The position numbers and the translations under genes were made by a program. The notes under the pieces are model-generated. The model saw nothing but the letters and a program-made list of their open reading frames with translations, was not told where the DNA came from and searched no databases. A stretch of 64,000 bases of DNA from Rhodoferax sp. (GTDB taxonomy: Bacteria; Pseudomonadota; Gammaproteobacteria; Burkholderiales; Burkholderiaceae_C): assembly GCF_018780565.1 (NCBI RefSeq), contig NZ_JADMJN010000008.1:186001-250000 (forward strand). The letters are read 5' to 3'. This document shows, piece after piece, positions 52,438 through 62,840 of this stretch (position 1 is the stretch's first letter; each line of letters begins with the position of its first letter).

Positions 52438-55161
52438 TCAGTGTCCAGCGGTGCCAAACACCGCCTGCCACAAGGCGAGCACCGCGTTGCTTTGCTCCTG
52501 CAATTCGGATGCAGGCACCTGGGTCGGTTCTTCGTTGAGCCGGGCTCGATGCTGTACCCGGCGCAATTCCCGATAAGCGCCCGCGGCGGCGTGCCCCACC
52601 CCTGCGGGGAGCAGTCCGGCGGTCTCGGCGCGTTCAAGAAGGGCAATGTTTCCCACGTTGTCGATCAGTTCTGGATGTTGCGCGGCCTGGGAAAGCACCA
52701 GGTACTGGATGGCAAATTCCGCATCGATCATGCCCCCGGGGCTGTGTTTGACGTCAAACTGCCCGGCCTTGGTCGGGTGGGCGGCGCGAACCCGGTTGCG
52801 CATGGCGTCGATCTCCAGCTTCAGGTCCGGCGCCTGGCGGGGTGCCACGATCACGGCTTTGCGGATCGCATCAAAGCGTTGACGCAAGGCGTCGTCGCCC
52901 AGCACGAAGCGCGCGCGCGTCATGGCCTGATGTTCCCAGGTCCAGGCCGTGTTGCTGCCCCGTTGTTGCTGGTAGTTGGCGTAGGCGTCAAACGACGTGA
53001 TGAGCAGGCCGGCGTTGCCGTTGGGACGCAGGGCCGTGTCGATCTCGTACACATCGCCTTCGCCGGTTTTGACGGTCAGCCAGTTGATCAGCTTGCGAAC
53101 CAGGTTGGCGTAGACCTCGGGGGCACGTTCGTCATCGTCGCAATACACAAACACGATGTCCAGATCGCTGCCATAGCCGAGTTCCTTGCCACCCAGTTTG
53201 CCGTAGGCAATGATGGCAAACTGGGGCGATTCGCGATGCCGGGTTTTCAGACGGTCCCAGCACCAGCGGGTGGTCACGCGCAGGACCGCCTCGGCCAGTG
53301 AGCTGAGATCATCGGCGACCTCCTCGACCGTGAGCCTGCCCTCCAGGTCCCTCGCCAGGGTGCGAAAAACCTCGGCATGGTGGGCGCGACGCAGCAGGTT
53401 GAGGAGCGTCTCATCGTCGTCTTCGCCGGTGCTTGCCAGCGAGGCACGGCGATGATTCAGTTCTTTCTCGAATTCGGCGGCTGAAAAACGCTCCTCCAGC
53501 ATGTCGCTGCTGGCCAGTTCGTCAATCACGCCGGGATGCAACAGCAGGTAGCGCGCTGGCCAGCGTGCCGCACCCAGCAAGCGCAGTAATCGTTCATGCA
53601 CATTGGGCCGCTCCAGCAACAAGGCCAGGTAGCTTTCGCGTCGCAGCAGTGGTTCAATCCAGTCGGCGATGCGCACGGCGGCTTCCTCGGACACTGTGCC
53701 CTCCCTGACCCACTGGGCGGTGCGTGCCACCAGACGGATCAGCCGGGTGCGCGACTCGTCACGCAAGGCCAGCACGCGCGGATGGTCGCGCCAGGCGGCC
53801 ACGCGGGCACGGAAATTCTCCGGCAACTGCTCAAGCAGTTCGTCAAATCCGGGTGCTGATGAGCTCGGCTTGGCACCGTTGCAGCCTTTGCAATCTTTGT
53901 CAGCACCTCCGCCCAGCAAGATGTCGAACTCCTGCGCCACGAGCTCGCGATAAGTGTCGAGCTGGTGCAGGAACGAACAGGACGAGGGATAGCCGAGGGC
54001 ACTGGCGATCCAGTTCAAGTCATCGTCCTGGGTTGGCAGTACATGTGTCTGCTGATCATCCAGGTACTGGATTCTGTGCTCCACGCGGCGCAAAAACACA
54101 TAAGCTTCGGCCAGGGCTTGCGCGGTGGCCTGCGGCATCAAGCCTGCGTTGGCAAGCCGTGGCAAGGCGCCCAGCGTCGGGCGTGTACGGAGTTCCGGAA
54201 ACTGGCCACCCCGTACCACCTGAAGCAGCTGAACGATGAATTCGATTTCCCGGATGCCGCCGCGCGAAAGCTTGACATCATTGGCGCGTTCGGGGCGACC
54301 TGTGCTGCGCTTGCTGGCATGGTCACGGATCTGACGATGCAGGATACGCAGCGAGTCAAACACGTTGTAATCGAGGTAGCGCCGGAACACAAACGGCAAC
54401 ACCACACTGCGAAGGGCTTGTGCCGACCCGTCCTTCACGACGTTCAGCGGGGCGACAACCCGACTCTTGAGCCAGGCAAAACGCTCCCATTCGCGGCCTT
54501 GCACGTGAAAGTATTCCTCAAGCGCGCCGAGCGACACCGCGGGCGGACCGGAGTTGCCGTTGGGGCGCAGCGCGAGATCGACGCGGAAGACAAAACCGTG
54601 TTCGGTGGTATCGCCAATCAGGCCGTAAATTGCCCGCACGGCCTTGGCAAAATATTCCTGATTTGAAATCCGCCCACGCCCCTGTGCATCTCCCGTGGTT
54701 TCTCCGTCCTGATCGTAGACGTAGATCAAATCGATGTCGCTGGAGACATTGAGTTCCCGGGCGCCGAGCTTGCCCATGCCAACAATCCACAGCTCCGCCC
54801 GTTCACCGGACGGCGTTCTGGGTACGCCGTGACTCTGGTCAAGTACCTGATGTGCCACAGCAAAGGCCTTGTCCAGCGCGAACTCAGCCAGATCGGTCAT
54901 GGCTTCGGTGACTTGCCGCAGCGATGCCTGTTCATCACAATCCAGAACCAGCAGGCGTTCCAGAACCAGTTGCCGCGTTGTTCGCAGTGCGGCACTTGCG
55001 TCCAAGCCCTGTGACTGCAGGGCGTCATAGGCCAGGGCCATGGCGGCATGGTCAGGAATTCCTCGGGGCAACAAATTCAGCTGGCTCTCATAGCGCCTTC
55101 GAATCCGTTGACCGAAGCGTGAGTGCGATGACAATGGGGGGCTGGTCATAATTCCTGACAT
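52438..55161 (-). CDS. glnE: Bifunctional glutamine synthetase adenylyltransferase/deadenylase
   Basis: 907 residues, close to the family norm. Two nucleotidyltransferase domains: deadenylylase ELWIVGMGKLGARELNVSSDIDLIYVY (about 125-155) and adenylylase FAIIAYGKLGGKELGYGSDLDIVFVY (about 645-670), each with GSD/SSDIDL metal aspartates. GlnD-PII-type domains follow each. It controls glutamine synthetase activity. Starts 15 nt from the divergent yhdP-like gene. ATG 55149 is an alternative start. Confidence 0.97.
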   Translation of the reverse strand: MSGIMTSPPLSSHSRFGQRIRRRYESQLNLLPRGIPDHAAMALAYDALQSQGLDASAALRTTRQLVLERLLVLDCDEQASLRQVTEAMTDLAEFALDKAFAVAHQVLDQSHGVPRTPSGERAELWIVGMGKLGARELNVSSDIDLIYVYDQDGETTGDAQGRGRISNQEYFAKAVRAIYGLIGDTTEHGFVFRVDLALRPNGNSGPPAVSLGALEEYFHVQGREWERFAWLKSRVVAPLNVVKDGSAQALRSVVLPFVFRRYLDYNVFDSLRILHRQIRDHASKRSTGRPERANDVKLSRGGIREIEFIVQLLQVVRGGQFPELRTRPTLGALPRLANAGLMPQATAQALAEAYVFLRRVEHRIQYLDDQQTHVLPTQDDDLNWIASALGYPSSCSFLHQLDTYRELVAQEFDILLGGGADKDCKGCNGAKPSSSAPGFDELLEQLPENFRARVAAWRDHPRVLALRDESRTRLIRLVARTAQWVREGTVSEEAAVRIADWIEPLLRRESYLALLLERPNVHERLLRLLGAARWPARYLLLHPGVIDELASSDMLEERFSAAEFEKELNHRRASLASTGEDDDETLLNLLRRAHHAEVFRTLARDLEGRLTVEEVADDLSSLAEAVLRVTTRWCWDRLKTRHRESPQFAIIAYGKLGGKELGYGSDLDIVFVYCDDDERAPEVYANLVRKLINWLTVKTGEGDVYEIDTALRPNGNAGLLITSFDAYANYQQQRGSNTAWTWEHQAMTRARFVLGDDALRQRFDAIRKAVIVAPRQAPDLKLEIDAMRNRVRAAHPTKAGQFDVKHSPGGMIDAEFAIQYLVLSQAAQHPELIDNVGNIALLERAETAGLLPAGVGHAAAGAYRELRRVQHRARLNEEPTQVPASELQEQSNAVLALWQAVFGTAGH

Positions 55162-55176
55162 ATCTCCAAGATCACA

Positions 55177-58100
55177 ATGATTGACTTGACGTCTGCCCCA
55201 TCATCCATGCTGAAAAGCCTGACCACTGTTGCCCGCTGGGCGCTGCGGCTGGTCTTGGTTGCCTGGTTGGTGTTTTTGCTGGTCTGGGGCGTCTTGCACT
55301 GGTTGATTGTGCCGCGAATTGGCGAGTTCCGCTCACAGCTGGAAGCGCGAGCTACTCAAGTCCTGGGTGTTCCGGTGCGCATCGGTGCGATCGCGGCCCA
55401 CTCCAATGGCATGATTCCCTCTTTCGAGGTGACCGATATTCGGTTGTTTGATGCGCAGGGTCGTGAAGCCTTGCGCCTGCCGCGAGTCCTGGCTGCCTTG
55501 TCACCCCGCTCCATCTGGCATCTGGGATTTGAGCAGCTGTATGTGGACCGGCCGGAGCTCAGTATCCGGCGCGGTCTGGATGGCAAAGTGGTCGTGGCGG
55601 GACTCGATTTTTCCAGGAGTGGCGACTCGGGCGGTGCCGCTGCAGACTGGTTCTTCTCGCAGATCGAGTTCGCCATCCATGATGGCACGATCGAGTGGAC
55701 CGATGAACTGCGGGCGACACCGACACTGGCACTCAAGCAGGTGGAACTGGTCGTGCGAAACACCGGACGTCGGCATGACATGCGCCTGGACGCAACACCT
55801 CCGGCGGTGTGGGGGGATCGATTCAGCGTGCGTGGCATGTTCCAGCAGCCCCTGTTGTCGCGCGACAGGGGCCAGTGGCAGGACTGGAATGGTCAGATGT
55901 TCGCAGAATTTGCCTGGATCGATCTGGCTGAATTGCGCCGCTATGCCGATGTCGGCGTTGACTTGCGCCAGGGCAATGGTGCGTTGCGTGCCTGGGCCGA
56001 TGTCCGCAAAGGGCAGATGGCGGGCGTGGTGGCCGATGTGGCGTTGGCGCAGGTGAATGTCATTTTGGGTGCCGACGTGCAGCCGCTGGAGTTGCAGTCC
56101 GTGCAGGGGCGTGTGGGGGGTCGGATACTACCGGGTGGATTTGAATTTTCAACCCAGGGACTCCAATTCGATACCCGGGATGGCTTGCATTGGCCCGGTG
56201 GCAACATCAGCGTCAGCTACATGGGTGCGCAGGACAAAGTGCCAGCGCGTGGGGAACTCAAGGCGGACAAGCTTGATCTGGCGGCGCTGTCGCAAATTGC
56301 CGACCGTGTGCCGTTTGACGCGAAAGCCCGAGCGACCTTGCAGGCCTATGCACCCAAGGGCCTGGTCCAGCGTATCCAGGCCAGCTGGCTTGGCCCTCTG
56401 GATGCGCTCAGCAAATATGAGGTCAAAGGTCAGGTGACGCAACTGGAGTTGTTGGCCAGGCCAGCCGCGCTGGCAGCGACGGTGGGTTCGCCGGGCATCC
56501 GGGGTGCCAGCATCGAATTTGATTTGAACCAGTCTGCTGGCAAGGCCAGCGTGCTTGTAGAGCAGGGTGCTGTGGAATTGCCAGGCATCTTTGACGAACC
56601 CGTGTTGTTGTTGAGCCAGTTTTCTGCAGATGCCAAGTGGCAGGTCAATGGCGAGCGCATCGCTGTGCAACTGCCCAATATCAAATTCAGCAATACTGAT
56701 GCACAGGGCGAGGCGCAACTGAAATGGGAAACCAGTGACCCTGCCAAGTCGGGTGCACAGGCGCGTTTTCCTGGTGTCCTCGATTTGCAGGCCACGCTGA
56801 GCCGGGCGAACGGGACACGGGTCCACCGCTACCTGCCTTCGGGCATTCAGCAGCCCGTGCGTGACTATGTCCGCGATGCCGTGGTGGGCGGAACCGCCAC
56901 TGGAGCCAAGTTCAGGGTCAAGGGAGATTTGCATGATTTCCCCTTCGTCGATCCGAAACAAGGGGAGTTCAGGATTTCTGCTGACATCCAGAACGCCAGC
57001 TTCGCGTATGTGCCGCGCAGCATCCAGCCACCGGCTGCTCTGCCCTGGTCTGCCATGACGCAACTCAATGGCGAGTTGGTGATTGACCGTACCAAGCTGC
57101 AGATCAAGGTCGCGCGCGCGAAAATGGGCGCAGCATCCGGACTGCAGATTACCAAGGCGGAGGGCTTGATTCCTGATTTTGCAAATGCGGCGACGGTGAT
57201 TGTCAACGCCGAAGCGCGTGGCGCGCTGGGTGACATGCTGGGCATTGTCAATGGTTCCCCTCTGGGCGCGATCACGGGGAACGCCCTGAGCAAGGCCGTG
57301 GCAACCGGAAGCGCGGATTTGAAGTTGAAGCTGACCCTGCCAATTGCCAGCATTGAAAAATCGACAGTGCAGGGCAGCGTTGCATTGAGCAACAACGATT
57401 TGCAGATATCGCCCGACACGCCCAAGCTGGTCCGTGGCCGCGGGTTGGTCAATTTTTCCGAGACCGGGTTTTCGCTTGCTGGCGTTCAGGCGCGAATGCT
57501 CGGTGGCGACGTGCGTCTGGACGGCGGCTGGACAGCAAGTGCCATGGCCCCTCCGATGGTGATTCGCGCCAGTGGAACCGCCTCCGCCGAGGGCTTGCGA
57601 CAGGCCCGGGAGCTTGGCTTCGTGGCCCGGATGGCGCAGCATGCCAGTGGCAGCGCTGCGTATTCGGCAGTGTTGGGGTTTCGCCGGGGCGAGCCTGAGC
57701 TGACGGTGGCCAGCAACTTGCAAGGGATCAGCCTGAGTTTGCCCGCACCCTTGAACAAGAGCGCCGAGGCGGTCTTGCCATTGCGGCTGGAAACTGCACT
57801 GGTTCGCGATTCGCTGCTGCCCGGGCCGGGTGGGCAGGTGAGGCTGCGCGACAGGCTGACACTGGATGTCGGGCGCATTGCGTCCATCGTCTATGTCCGC
57901 GATTTGTCGGGCGGCGAGCCTCGTGTGGTGCGTGGCGGTATTGCCGTTGGCCTGTCGCCAGAAGAGTCGGCGCCCTTGCCGGAGGACGGGGTGGTTGCCA
58001 ACATCAATCTGAGCGGTGTCGATCTTGATGCCTGGGGTTCGGTGTTATCGCAGGCCGCAGGCACGCCCTTGACGACATCGGTGCCAGCCACGACGGCGGC

Positions 58101-59325
58101 GCGTCGAACATCCACAGAGAAAGCCAACAGCGCGGCTTTGAGCTATCTGCCCACGAGCATGGCTGTACGTGCTCGTGAGTTGACTTTCGGTGGGCGAAAA
58201 TTCAACAACGTGGTGGTGGGGGGTTCCCGTGAAGGGCTGCTGTGGCGGGCCAACATGGATGCGAGTGAGCTCAATGGTTATCTGGAATACCGACAACCCT
58301 CCGATACGGGGGCTGGTCGCGTCTATGCCCGCCTGGCCAGATTGAGCATAGCCCCGGGTTCCGCCACCGACGTGGAGGCCCTGCTCAATGAGCAGCCCAC
58401 CAGCATTCCGGCACTGGACATCGTGGTCGAGGATTTTGAGCTGCGGGGAAAGCGCTTTGGCCGAGTCGAGGTCGAGGCCATCAACCGCGGTGCGGGTGCG
58501 GTGGCGCGTGAGGGTGGTGTGCGTGAGTGGCGACTCAACAAGTTCAACATGATCACACCTGAGGCCGTGCTCACGGCAACTGGCAATTGGGCCAGTATCA
58601 ATGCGCAGGCGGCGCTGTCGCGCAGTGTGTCCGACCGCCGGCGAACGGTCATGAATTTCAAGCTGGACATTGTCGATGCGGGTGAGTTGTTGTCACGTTT
58701 TGGCGTGAAGGATGTGGTCCGAAAAGGACGGGGCAAGATGGAAGGGCAAGTCGCCTGGCTTGGATCTCCGCTCACCCTGGACTATGCCTCCATGGGGGGA
58801 GCATTCACCGTCAACGTGGAGTCGGGCCAGTTTTTGAAGGCCGATCCGGGCATGGCCAAGCTGCTGGGTGTGTTGAGCCTGCAATCGTTGCCGCGCCGCC
58901 TGGCGCTCGATTTCAGGGACGTGTTCAGCGATGGCTTTGCTTTCGACTTTTTCCGGGGTGATATCGCCATTGAGCAAGGCATTGCCAAAACCAACAACCT
59001 CCAGATGAAGGGTGTGAACGCGGCCGTGCTCATGGACGGCCGGGCCGATATTGCCAGGGAAACCCAAGACATCAAGGTGGTGGTGGTTCCTGAAATCAAC
59101 GCCGGAACTGCGTCCATCATCGCCTCGGTCATTAATCCTGCGGTGGGGCTTGGCAGCTTTTTGGCTCAATTGTTTTTGCGGCGACCCCTGATTGAGGCCG
59201 CGACTCAGGAATTTCATATTGATGGAAGTTGGGCCGATCCCAGGATCACCAAAATTGAGCGGAAAAATGGCGCCTCTGACAACAGGCAGGACAAGGCCGG
59301 TAGTGTGGGTGAGGGGGCGCGTTGA
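55177..59325 (+). CDS. yhdP: YhdP family large AsmA-like protein
   Basis: 1382 residues. One N-terminal TM (about 13-40, WALRLVLVAWLVFLLVWGVLHWLIV), then a long beta-rich periplasmic body (DUF3971 and AsmA_2-like: DIRLFDAQGREALRLPRVLAALSPRS, near the end YASMGGAFTVNVESGQFLKADPGMAKLLGVLSLQSLPRR). TamB/YhdP-type proteins bridge the envelope and move phospholipid to the outer membrane. The stop overlaps the nitrilase start (TTGA). Confidence 0.93.
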   Translation: MIDLTSAPSSMLKSLTTVARWALRLVLVAWLVFLLVWGVLHWLIVPRIGEFRSQLEARATQVLGVPVRIGAIAAHSNGMIPSFEVTDIRLFDAQGREALRLPRVLAALSPRSIWHLGFEQLYVDRPELSIRRGLDGKVVVAGLDFSRSGDSGGAAADWFFSQIEFAIHDGTIEWTDELRATPTLALKQVELVVRNTGRRHDMRLDATPPAVWGDRFSVRGMFQQPLLSRDRGQWQDWNGQMFAEFAWIDLAELRRYADVGVDLRQGNGALRAWADVRKGQMAGVVADVALAQVNVILGADVQPLELQSVQGRVGGRILPGGFEFSTQGLQFDTRDGLHWPGGNISVSYMGAQDKVPARGELKADKLDLAALSQIADRVPFDAKARATLQAYAPKGLVQRIQASWLGPLDALSKYEVKGQVTQLELLARPAALAATVGSPGIRGASIEFDLNQSAGKASVLVEQGAVELPGIFDEPVLLLSQFSADAKWQVNGERIAVQLPNIKFSNTDAQGEAQLKWETSDPAKSGAQARFPGVLDLQATLSRANGTRVHRYLPSGIQQPVRDYVRDAVVGGTATGAKFRVKGDLHDFPFVDPKQGEFRISADIQNASFAYVPRSIQPPAALPWSAMTQLNGELVIDRTKLQIKVARAKMGAASGLQITKAEGLIPDFANAATVIVNAEARGALGDMLGIVNGSPLGAITGNALSKAVATGSADLKLKLTLPIASIEKSTVQGSVALSNNDLQISPDTPKLVRGRGLVNFSETGFSLAGVQARMLGGDVRLDGGWTASAMAPPMVIRASGTASAEGLRQARELGFVARMAQHASGSAAYSAVLGFRRGEPELTVASNLQGISLSLPAPLNKSAEAVLPLRLETALVRDSLLPGPGGQVRLRDRLTLDVGRIASIVYVRDLSGGEPRVVRGGIAVGLSPEESAPLPEDGVVANINLSGVDLDAWGSVLSQAAGTPLTTSVPATTAARRTSTEKANSAALSYLPTSMAVRARELTFGGRKFNNVVVGGSREGLLWRANMDASELNGYLEYRQPSDTGAGRVYARLARLSIAPGSATDVEALLNEQPTSIPALDIVVEDFELRGKRFGRVEVEAINRGAGAVAREGGVREWRLNKFNMITPEAVLTATGNWASINAQAALSRSVSDRRRTVMNFKLDIVDAGELLSRFGVKDVVRKGRGKMEGQVAWLGSPLTLDYASMGGAFTVNVESGQFLKADPGMAKLLGVLSLQSLPRRLALDFRDVFSDGFAFDFFRGDIAIEQGIAKTNNLQMKGVNAAVLMDGRADIARETQDIKVVVVPEINAGTASIIASVINPAVGLGSFLAQLFLRRPLIEAATQEFHIDGSWADPRITKIERKNGASDNRQDKAGSVGEGAR

Positions 59326-60161
59326 AAGTCGCTGCCATTCAAATGGTGTCAGGCACCGAGTTGCAGGCCAATCTCGCCAGTGCGCATCGGCTGCTGCGCG
59401 TGGCTGCTCGCGAAGGCGTCGAGTTGGCAGTCTTGCCTGAGTATTTTTGTCTCCTGGGTCGTCAGGATACGGACAAGCTGGATATTCAGGAGCACTTTGG
59501 CGCCGGGGAGATTCAGCGGTTTCTCAGCGATGCGGCACGTGAGTTCAAGCTGTGGATTGTGGGCGGCACCCTGCCCCTGTCACTGGCGGACGAAAAGGCG
59601 GGGTCGGGGATGCACGTCAACCAGGTTCACAACAGCACGCTGGTTTATTCGCCCGAAGGAGCATGCGTGGCCCGCTACGACAAAATCCATTTATTCCGGT
59701 TTGACAATGGTCAGGAGCGCTATGACGAGTCGCGTGTTCTGCGGGCGGGACAGGAGCCGGTGCTGTTCGAGTTGCCGTCCCGCGATGGACACCGGTGGCG
59801 GGTCGGCTTGAGCGTTTGCTATGACCTGCGGTTTCCGGAGTTGTACCGGACCTACGCGAAGGCCGGGGTGGATCTGCTGCTGGTGCCGAGTGCCTTCACC
59901 TACACCACGGGTCAGGATCACTGGGAGGTGCTATTGCGGGCGCGGGCCATTGAGAACCTGGCGTTTGTGGTGGCTGCGGCCCAGGGCGGTGTACATGGCA
60001 ATGGGCGGCGTACCTGGGGACACTCCATGCTGGTCGATCCCTGGGGTCAGGTCCTCGCGGAGCAGGCCGAAGGCTGCGGTGCGATCAGTGCCGAGCTGGC
60101 TGTTGCCAGGGTGGAGTCCTGTCGCCTGCAGTTGCCAGCGCTTGCGCATCGGGTGCTATGA
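59322..60161 (+). CDS. Carbon-nitrogen hydrolase (nitrilase superfamily, Nit-like)
   Basis: 279 residues, TTG start overlapping the yhdP stop. Catalytic triad Glu in LAVLPEYFCLLG, Lys in ARYDKIHLF, Cys in GLSVCYDLRFPELY. This signature is typical of Nit1/Nit2-like deaminated-glutathione or omega-amide hydrolases. Coupled to yhdP and, through an ATGA overlap, to the downstream sensor kinase. Confidence 0.92.
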   Translation: MKVAAIQMVSGTELQANLASAHRLLRVAAREGVELAVLPEYFCLLGRQDTDKLDIQEHFGAGEIQRFLSDAAREFKLWIVGGTLPLSLADEKAGSGMHVNQVHNSTLVYSPEGACVARYDKIHLFRFDNGQERYDESRVLRAGQEPVLFELPSRDGHRWRVGLSVCYDLRFPELYRTYAKAGVDLLLVPSAFTYTTGQDHWEVLLRARAIENLAFVVAAAQGGVHGNGRRTWGHSMLVDPWGQVLAEQAEGCGAISAELAVARVESCRLQLPALAHRVL

Positions 60162-62188
60162 ATCTGGAGCAGGGGCTTGTGGGCCTTGCCCGGGAGCGTC
60201 CACCGTCGTTGATGCGTCGTCGCATACTGTGGGGTGTGCTGGTGCTGCTGGTGCTGGCTCTGCTGGCGATGCTGGTCTGGCTTGCCAGTTTGTATGAGAC
60301 CGCCCAGGTGCAAGGCCGGGTTGAGCGCGATGCCGCCGAAGCAACGGGTGACCTTCGTGCTGCATTCATGCGCAATGTGCAGAGCTTGCAGGCTTTGCAG
60401 GCCAATGATCCTACTCCCAGCCAATGGCATGGTGACGCCGCTTCTCTGCTGCGTGAGCACCGTGAACTCATGCGGGTGGAGTGGCGCGACGCCGATCTGC
60501 GCGTGCATTCCTTTGTCGATACGCCGTTTCGTGCCCCCGTCGTTGACCGTGTGCGGCGAAGCAATCAACAGTCGGAAGTACTGCTGGCCTGTTCCACGGC
60601 GCGCCGGTTCAGCGGCCCGGCATATGGCAACAGCTACTTTGTACCGTTGTCAGATGGGCTGGGTGTGGAAGTCATGGAATTGTGCCTGCCGCTGGAAAGC
60701 GGCGGCAAGCCGGCGGGCTACCTGGTCGCCACCTATTCCTTGCAGGAGGTTCTGGAAGGACTTCTGGGGCGCCAGGTGACACGCAATTACGAAATATCTT
60801 TCACCGAGGGGGATGGCACCCGTCTGGCGATGCGCGGCTCCACACGAAGGGGCAGCAGGGTCTTCACGGCCCAGCATTTGATGGACTTGCCCGGTACCGC
60901 GCTGGTGTTGCGCATCGACAGCTGGCGTGGCACGCCCGATCTGTTTCCCAACGTGCTGACGGCGCTGGTTGCCGCCATGGCCATCGCCCTGGTCTCGGTG
61001 CTGATCTTGCTGGACAGGGATATGCGCCGGCGCCTGAAGGCGGAAAACGCGCTGGCGGAGGCGCTGGCATTTCGCAAAGCCATGGAGGACTCGCTGGTGA
61101 CAGGGCTTCGTGCACGCGATGTGCTGGGCCACATTACGTACGTCAATCCGGCCTTTTGTCAGATGGTTGGTTTTTCTGTGGATGAACTTTTGGGGCATGG
61201 CATGCCCGCGCCGTACTGGCCGCCCGAATTCATCGATGAGTACCAGCAACGGCAGGCGATTCGCCTGGCGGGCAATGTGCCGCCGCGTGAAGGCTACGAA
61301 TCGGTGTTCATGCGAAAGGATGGCTCGCGCTTTCCGGTACTCATCATTGAAGCGCCCTTGATCAACGCGCAAGGCGTGCAATCGGGCTGGATGAGCGCCT
61401 TTCTTGACATCAGCGAGCAACGCCGGGTGGCGGAATTGTCACGGGCCAGCCAGGAGCGCCTGCAGGCCACGGCCCGCCTGGCGACGGTGGGCGAGATGGC
61501 TTCGCTGCTGAGCCACGAGTTGAATCAGCCACTGGCCGCGATTTCGGGCTATGCGACCGGATCGCTCAATCTGCTGGGCGAAGGGTCCGACCTTACCCGG
61601 GAACTCGGGGCCGATCTGACCGTGGCAATGCGTTGCATTGCAGAGCAGGCGGAGCGGGCTGGCAAGGTGATCAGGAGTGTTAATGACTTTGTGCGGCGGC
61701 GAGACCAGGTGCGAGAGGCGCTTGCACCGCAGCTTCTGCTGGATGCGGTTTTGCCCTTGATCCATCTTCAGGCGCGCAAGCTGTCGGTCCGGGTCCAGAC
61801 CCAGGTGGAACCGAATGTCCCATTCGCGATGTGCGACCGCACCATGGTTGAGCAGGTTCTGCTCAACCTAGCCCGCAATGCTATGCAGGCCATGGACCAG
61901 CCTCATATCCAGGATCGGGTTTTGCTGTTGCGGGTTCGTCGGTTGAAAGGTCGTGAGCGCGCCAAATGGCTGGAGTTCTCGGTGGCGGATGTGGGTGCTG
62001 GCATCACACCGGAGGTACAGCAGCAACTGTTCAAGCCCTTCTTCACCACCAAGGCGGAGGGCATGGGTCTGGGTCTGAGCCTTTGCCGCACCGTGGTGGA
62101 GCAGCACGGTGGCGCCTTGGTGTTTGAGCCCAACGTGCCGCAGGGCACGGTTTTCATTTTTACGCTGCCAGCCAGCGTTGTGGCATAA
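60158..62188 (+). CDS. PAS-domain membrane sensor histidine kinase (FixL/DctB-like)
   Basis: 676 residues. TM about 25-48 and 265-285 enclose a periplasmic sensor of about 215 residues. PAS about 300-420 (GLRARDVLGHITYVNPAFCQMVGFSVDELLG) with a PAC motif. HisKA phospho-His in MASLLSHELNQPLAAISGYATG (near 455) and HATPase boxes NLARNAMQAM, DVGAGI, TKAEGMGLGLSL. The partner regulator starts 9 nt downstream. No haem-ligand pattern was identified in the PAS. Confidence 0.93.
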   Translation: MNLEQGLVGLARERPPSLMRRRILWGVLVLLVLALLAMLVWLASLYETAQVQGRVERDAAEATGDLRAAFMRNVQSLQALQANDPTPSQWHGDAASLLREHRELMRVEWRDADLRVHSFVDTPFRAPVVDRVRRSNQQSEVLLACSTARRFSGPAYGNSYFVPLSDGLGVEVMELCLPLESGGKPAGYLVATYSLQEVLEGLLGRQVTRNYEISFTEGDGTRLAMRGSTRRGSRVFTAQHLMDLPGTALVLRIDSWRGTPDLFPNVLTALVAAMAIALVSVLILLDRDMRRRLKAENALAEALAFRKAMEDSLVTGLRARDVLGHITYVNPAFCQMVGFSVDELLGHGMPAPYWPPEFIDEYQQRQAIRLAGNVPPREGYESVFMRKDGSRFPVLIIEAPLINAQGVQSGWMSAFLDISEQRRVAELSRASQERLQATARLATVGEMASLLSHELNQPLAAISGYATGSLNLLGEGSDLTRELGADLTVAMRCIAEQAERAGKVIRSVNDFVRRRDQVREALAPQLLLDAVLPLIHLQARKLSVRVQTQVEPNVPFAMCDRTMVEQVLLNLARNAMQAMDQPHIQDRVLLLRVRRLKGRERAKWLEFSVADVGAGITPEVQQQLFKPFFTTKAEGMGLGLSLCRTVVEQHGGALVFEPNVPQGTVFIFTLPASVVA

Positions 62189-62197
62189 CATTGCACC

Positions 62198-62830
62198 ATG
62201 CGACCTGTTATTGATGGCCTTGTCTTTGTGGTGGACGATGATGCCGACGTGCGCCAGGCGATGGCCTGGCTTTTGCGTTCACGGGGCTTGCTGAGTGAGG
62301 TGTTCGACAGCGCCGAAACCTTTCAACAGAAGATGGCTGACGCTGAAGTATTGTCTCGCCCCACTTGCCTTGTGCTGGATGTGCGCATGCCCGGTCTGAG
62401 CGGTCTGGCGTTGTTTGACTGGTTGATCGAACGGAATTTGCAGCTTGCAATGCCTGTGATCTTTATGACCGGACACGCCGATGTGGCCACCGCAGTGGAT
62501 GCCGTCAAGCGCGGCGCCTTTGATTTTTGTGAAAAACCTTTTTCCGACAATGCCTTGGTGGATCGCGTGGTGCTGGCGCTGAGCCAGTCGCAGTCGATCA
62601 TGCAGGAGCGACTGAAAATAGACATGCTGCGGGAACGTCAGGGAGAGTTGACCGATCGCGAACGCGATGTCATGCGGCTGGTGGTGGAAGGGCTTCCCAA
62701 CAAGTTGATCGCCGATCGGCTCGACATCAGTGTCAGAACCGTGGAAGTGCATCGGGCGCGCGTATTCGACAAGATGGAAGTCAAGTCTGCTGTCGAACTT
62801 GCCAATTTGCTACGCAATGCGCCTGGATGA
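62198..62830 (+). CDS. FixJ-family response regulator (receiver + LuxR HTH)
   Basis: 210 residues. Acidic pocket VVDDDADVR, phospho-Asp in LVLDVRMPGLSGL (about residue 63), Lys in FCEKPF. LuxR-type HTH at about 148-205 (LTDRERDVMRLVVEGLPNKLIADRLDISVRTVEVHRARVFDKM). Forms a two-component system with the kinase upstream. Targets unknown. Confidence 0.95.
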   Translation: MRPVIDGLVFVVDDDADVRQAMAWLLRSRGLLSEVFDSAETFQQKMADAEVLSRPTCLVLDVRMPGLSGLALFDWLIERNLQLAMPVIFMTGHADVATAVDAVKRGAFDFCEKPFSDNALVDRVVLALSQSQSIMQERLKIDMLRERQGELTDRERDVMRLVVEGLPNKLIADRLDISVRTVEVHRARVFDKMEVKSAVELANLLRNAPG

Positions 62831-62840
62831 GGCGCCTGAA

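Noticed and set aside
56149..57723. 524-codon minus-strand open frame opposite the yhdP-like gene
   Set aside because: His/Arg/Gln-rich shadow frame with no recognisable domain; the sense strand is a continuous AsmA-like protein.
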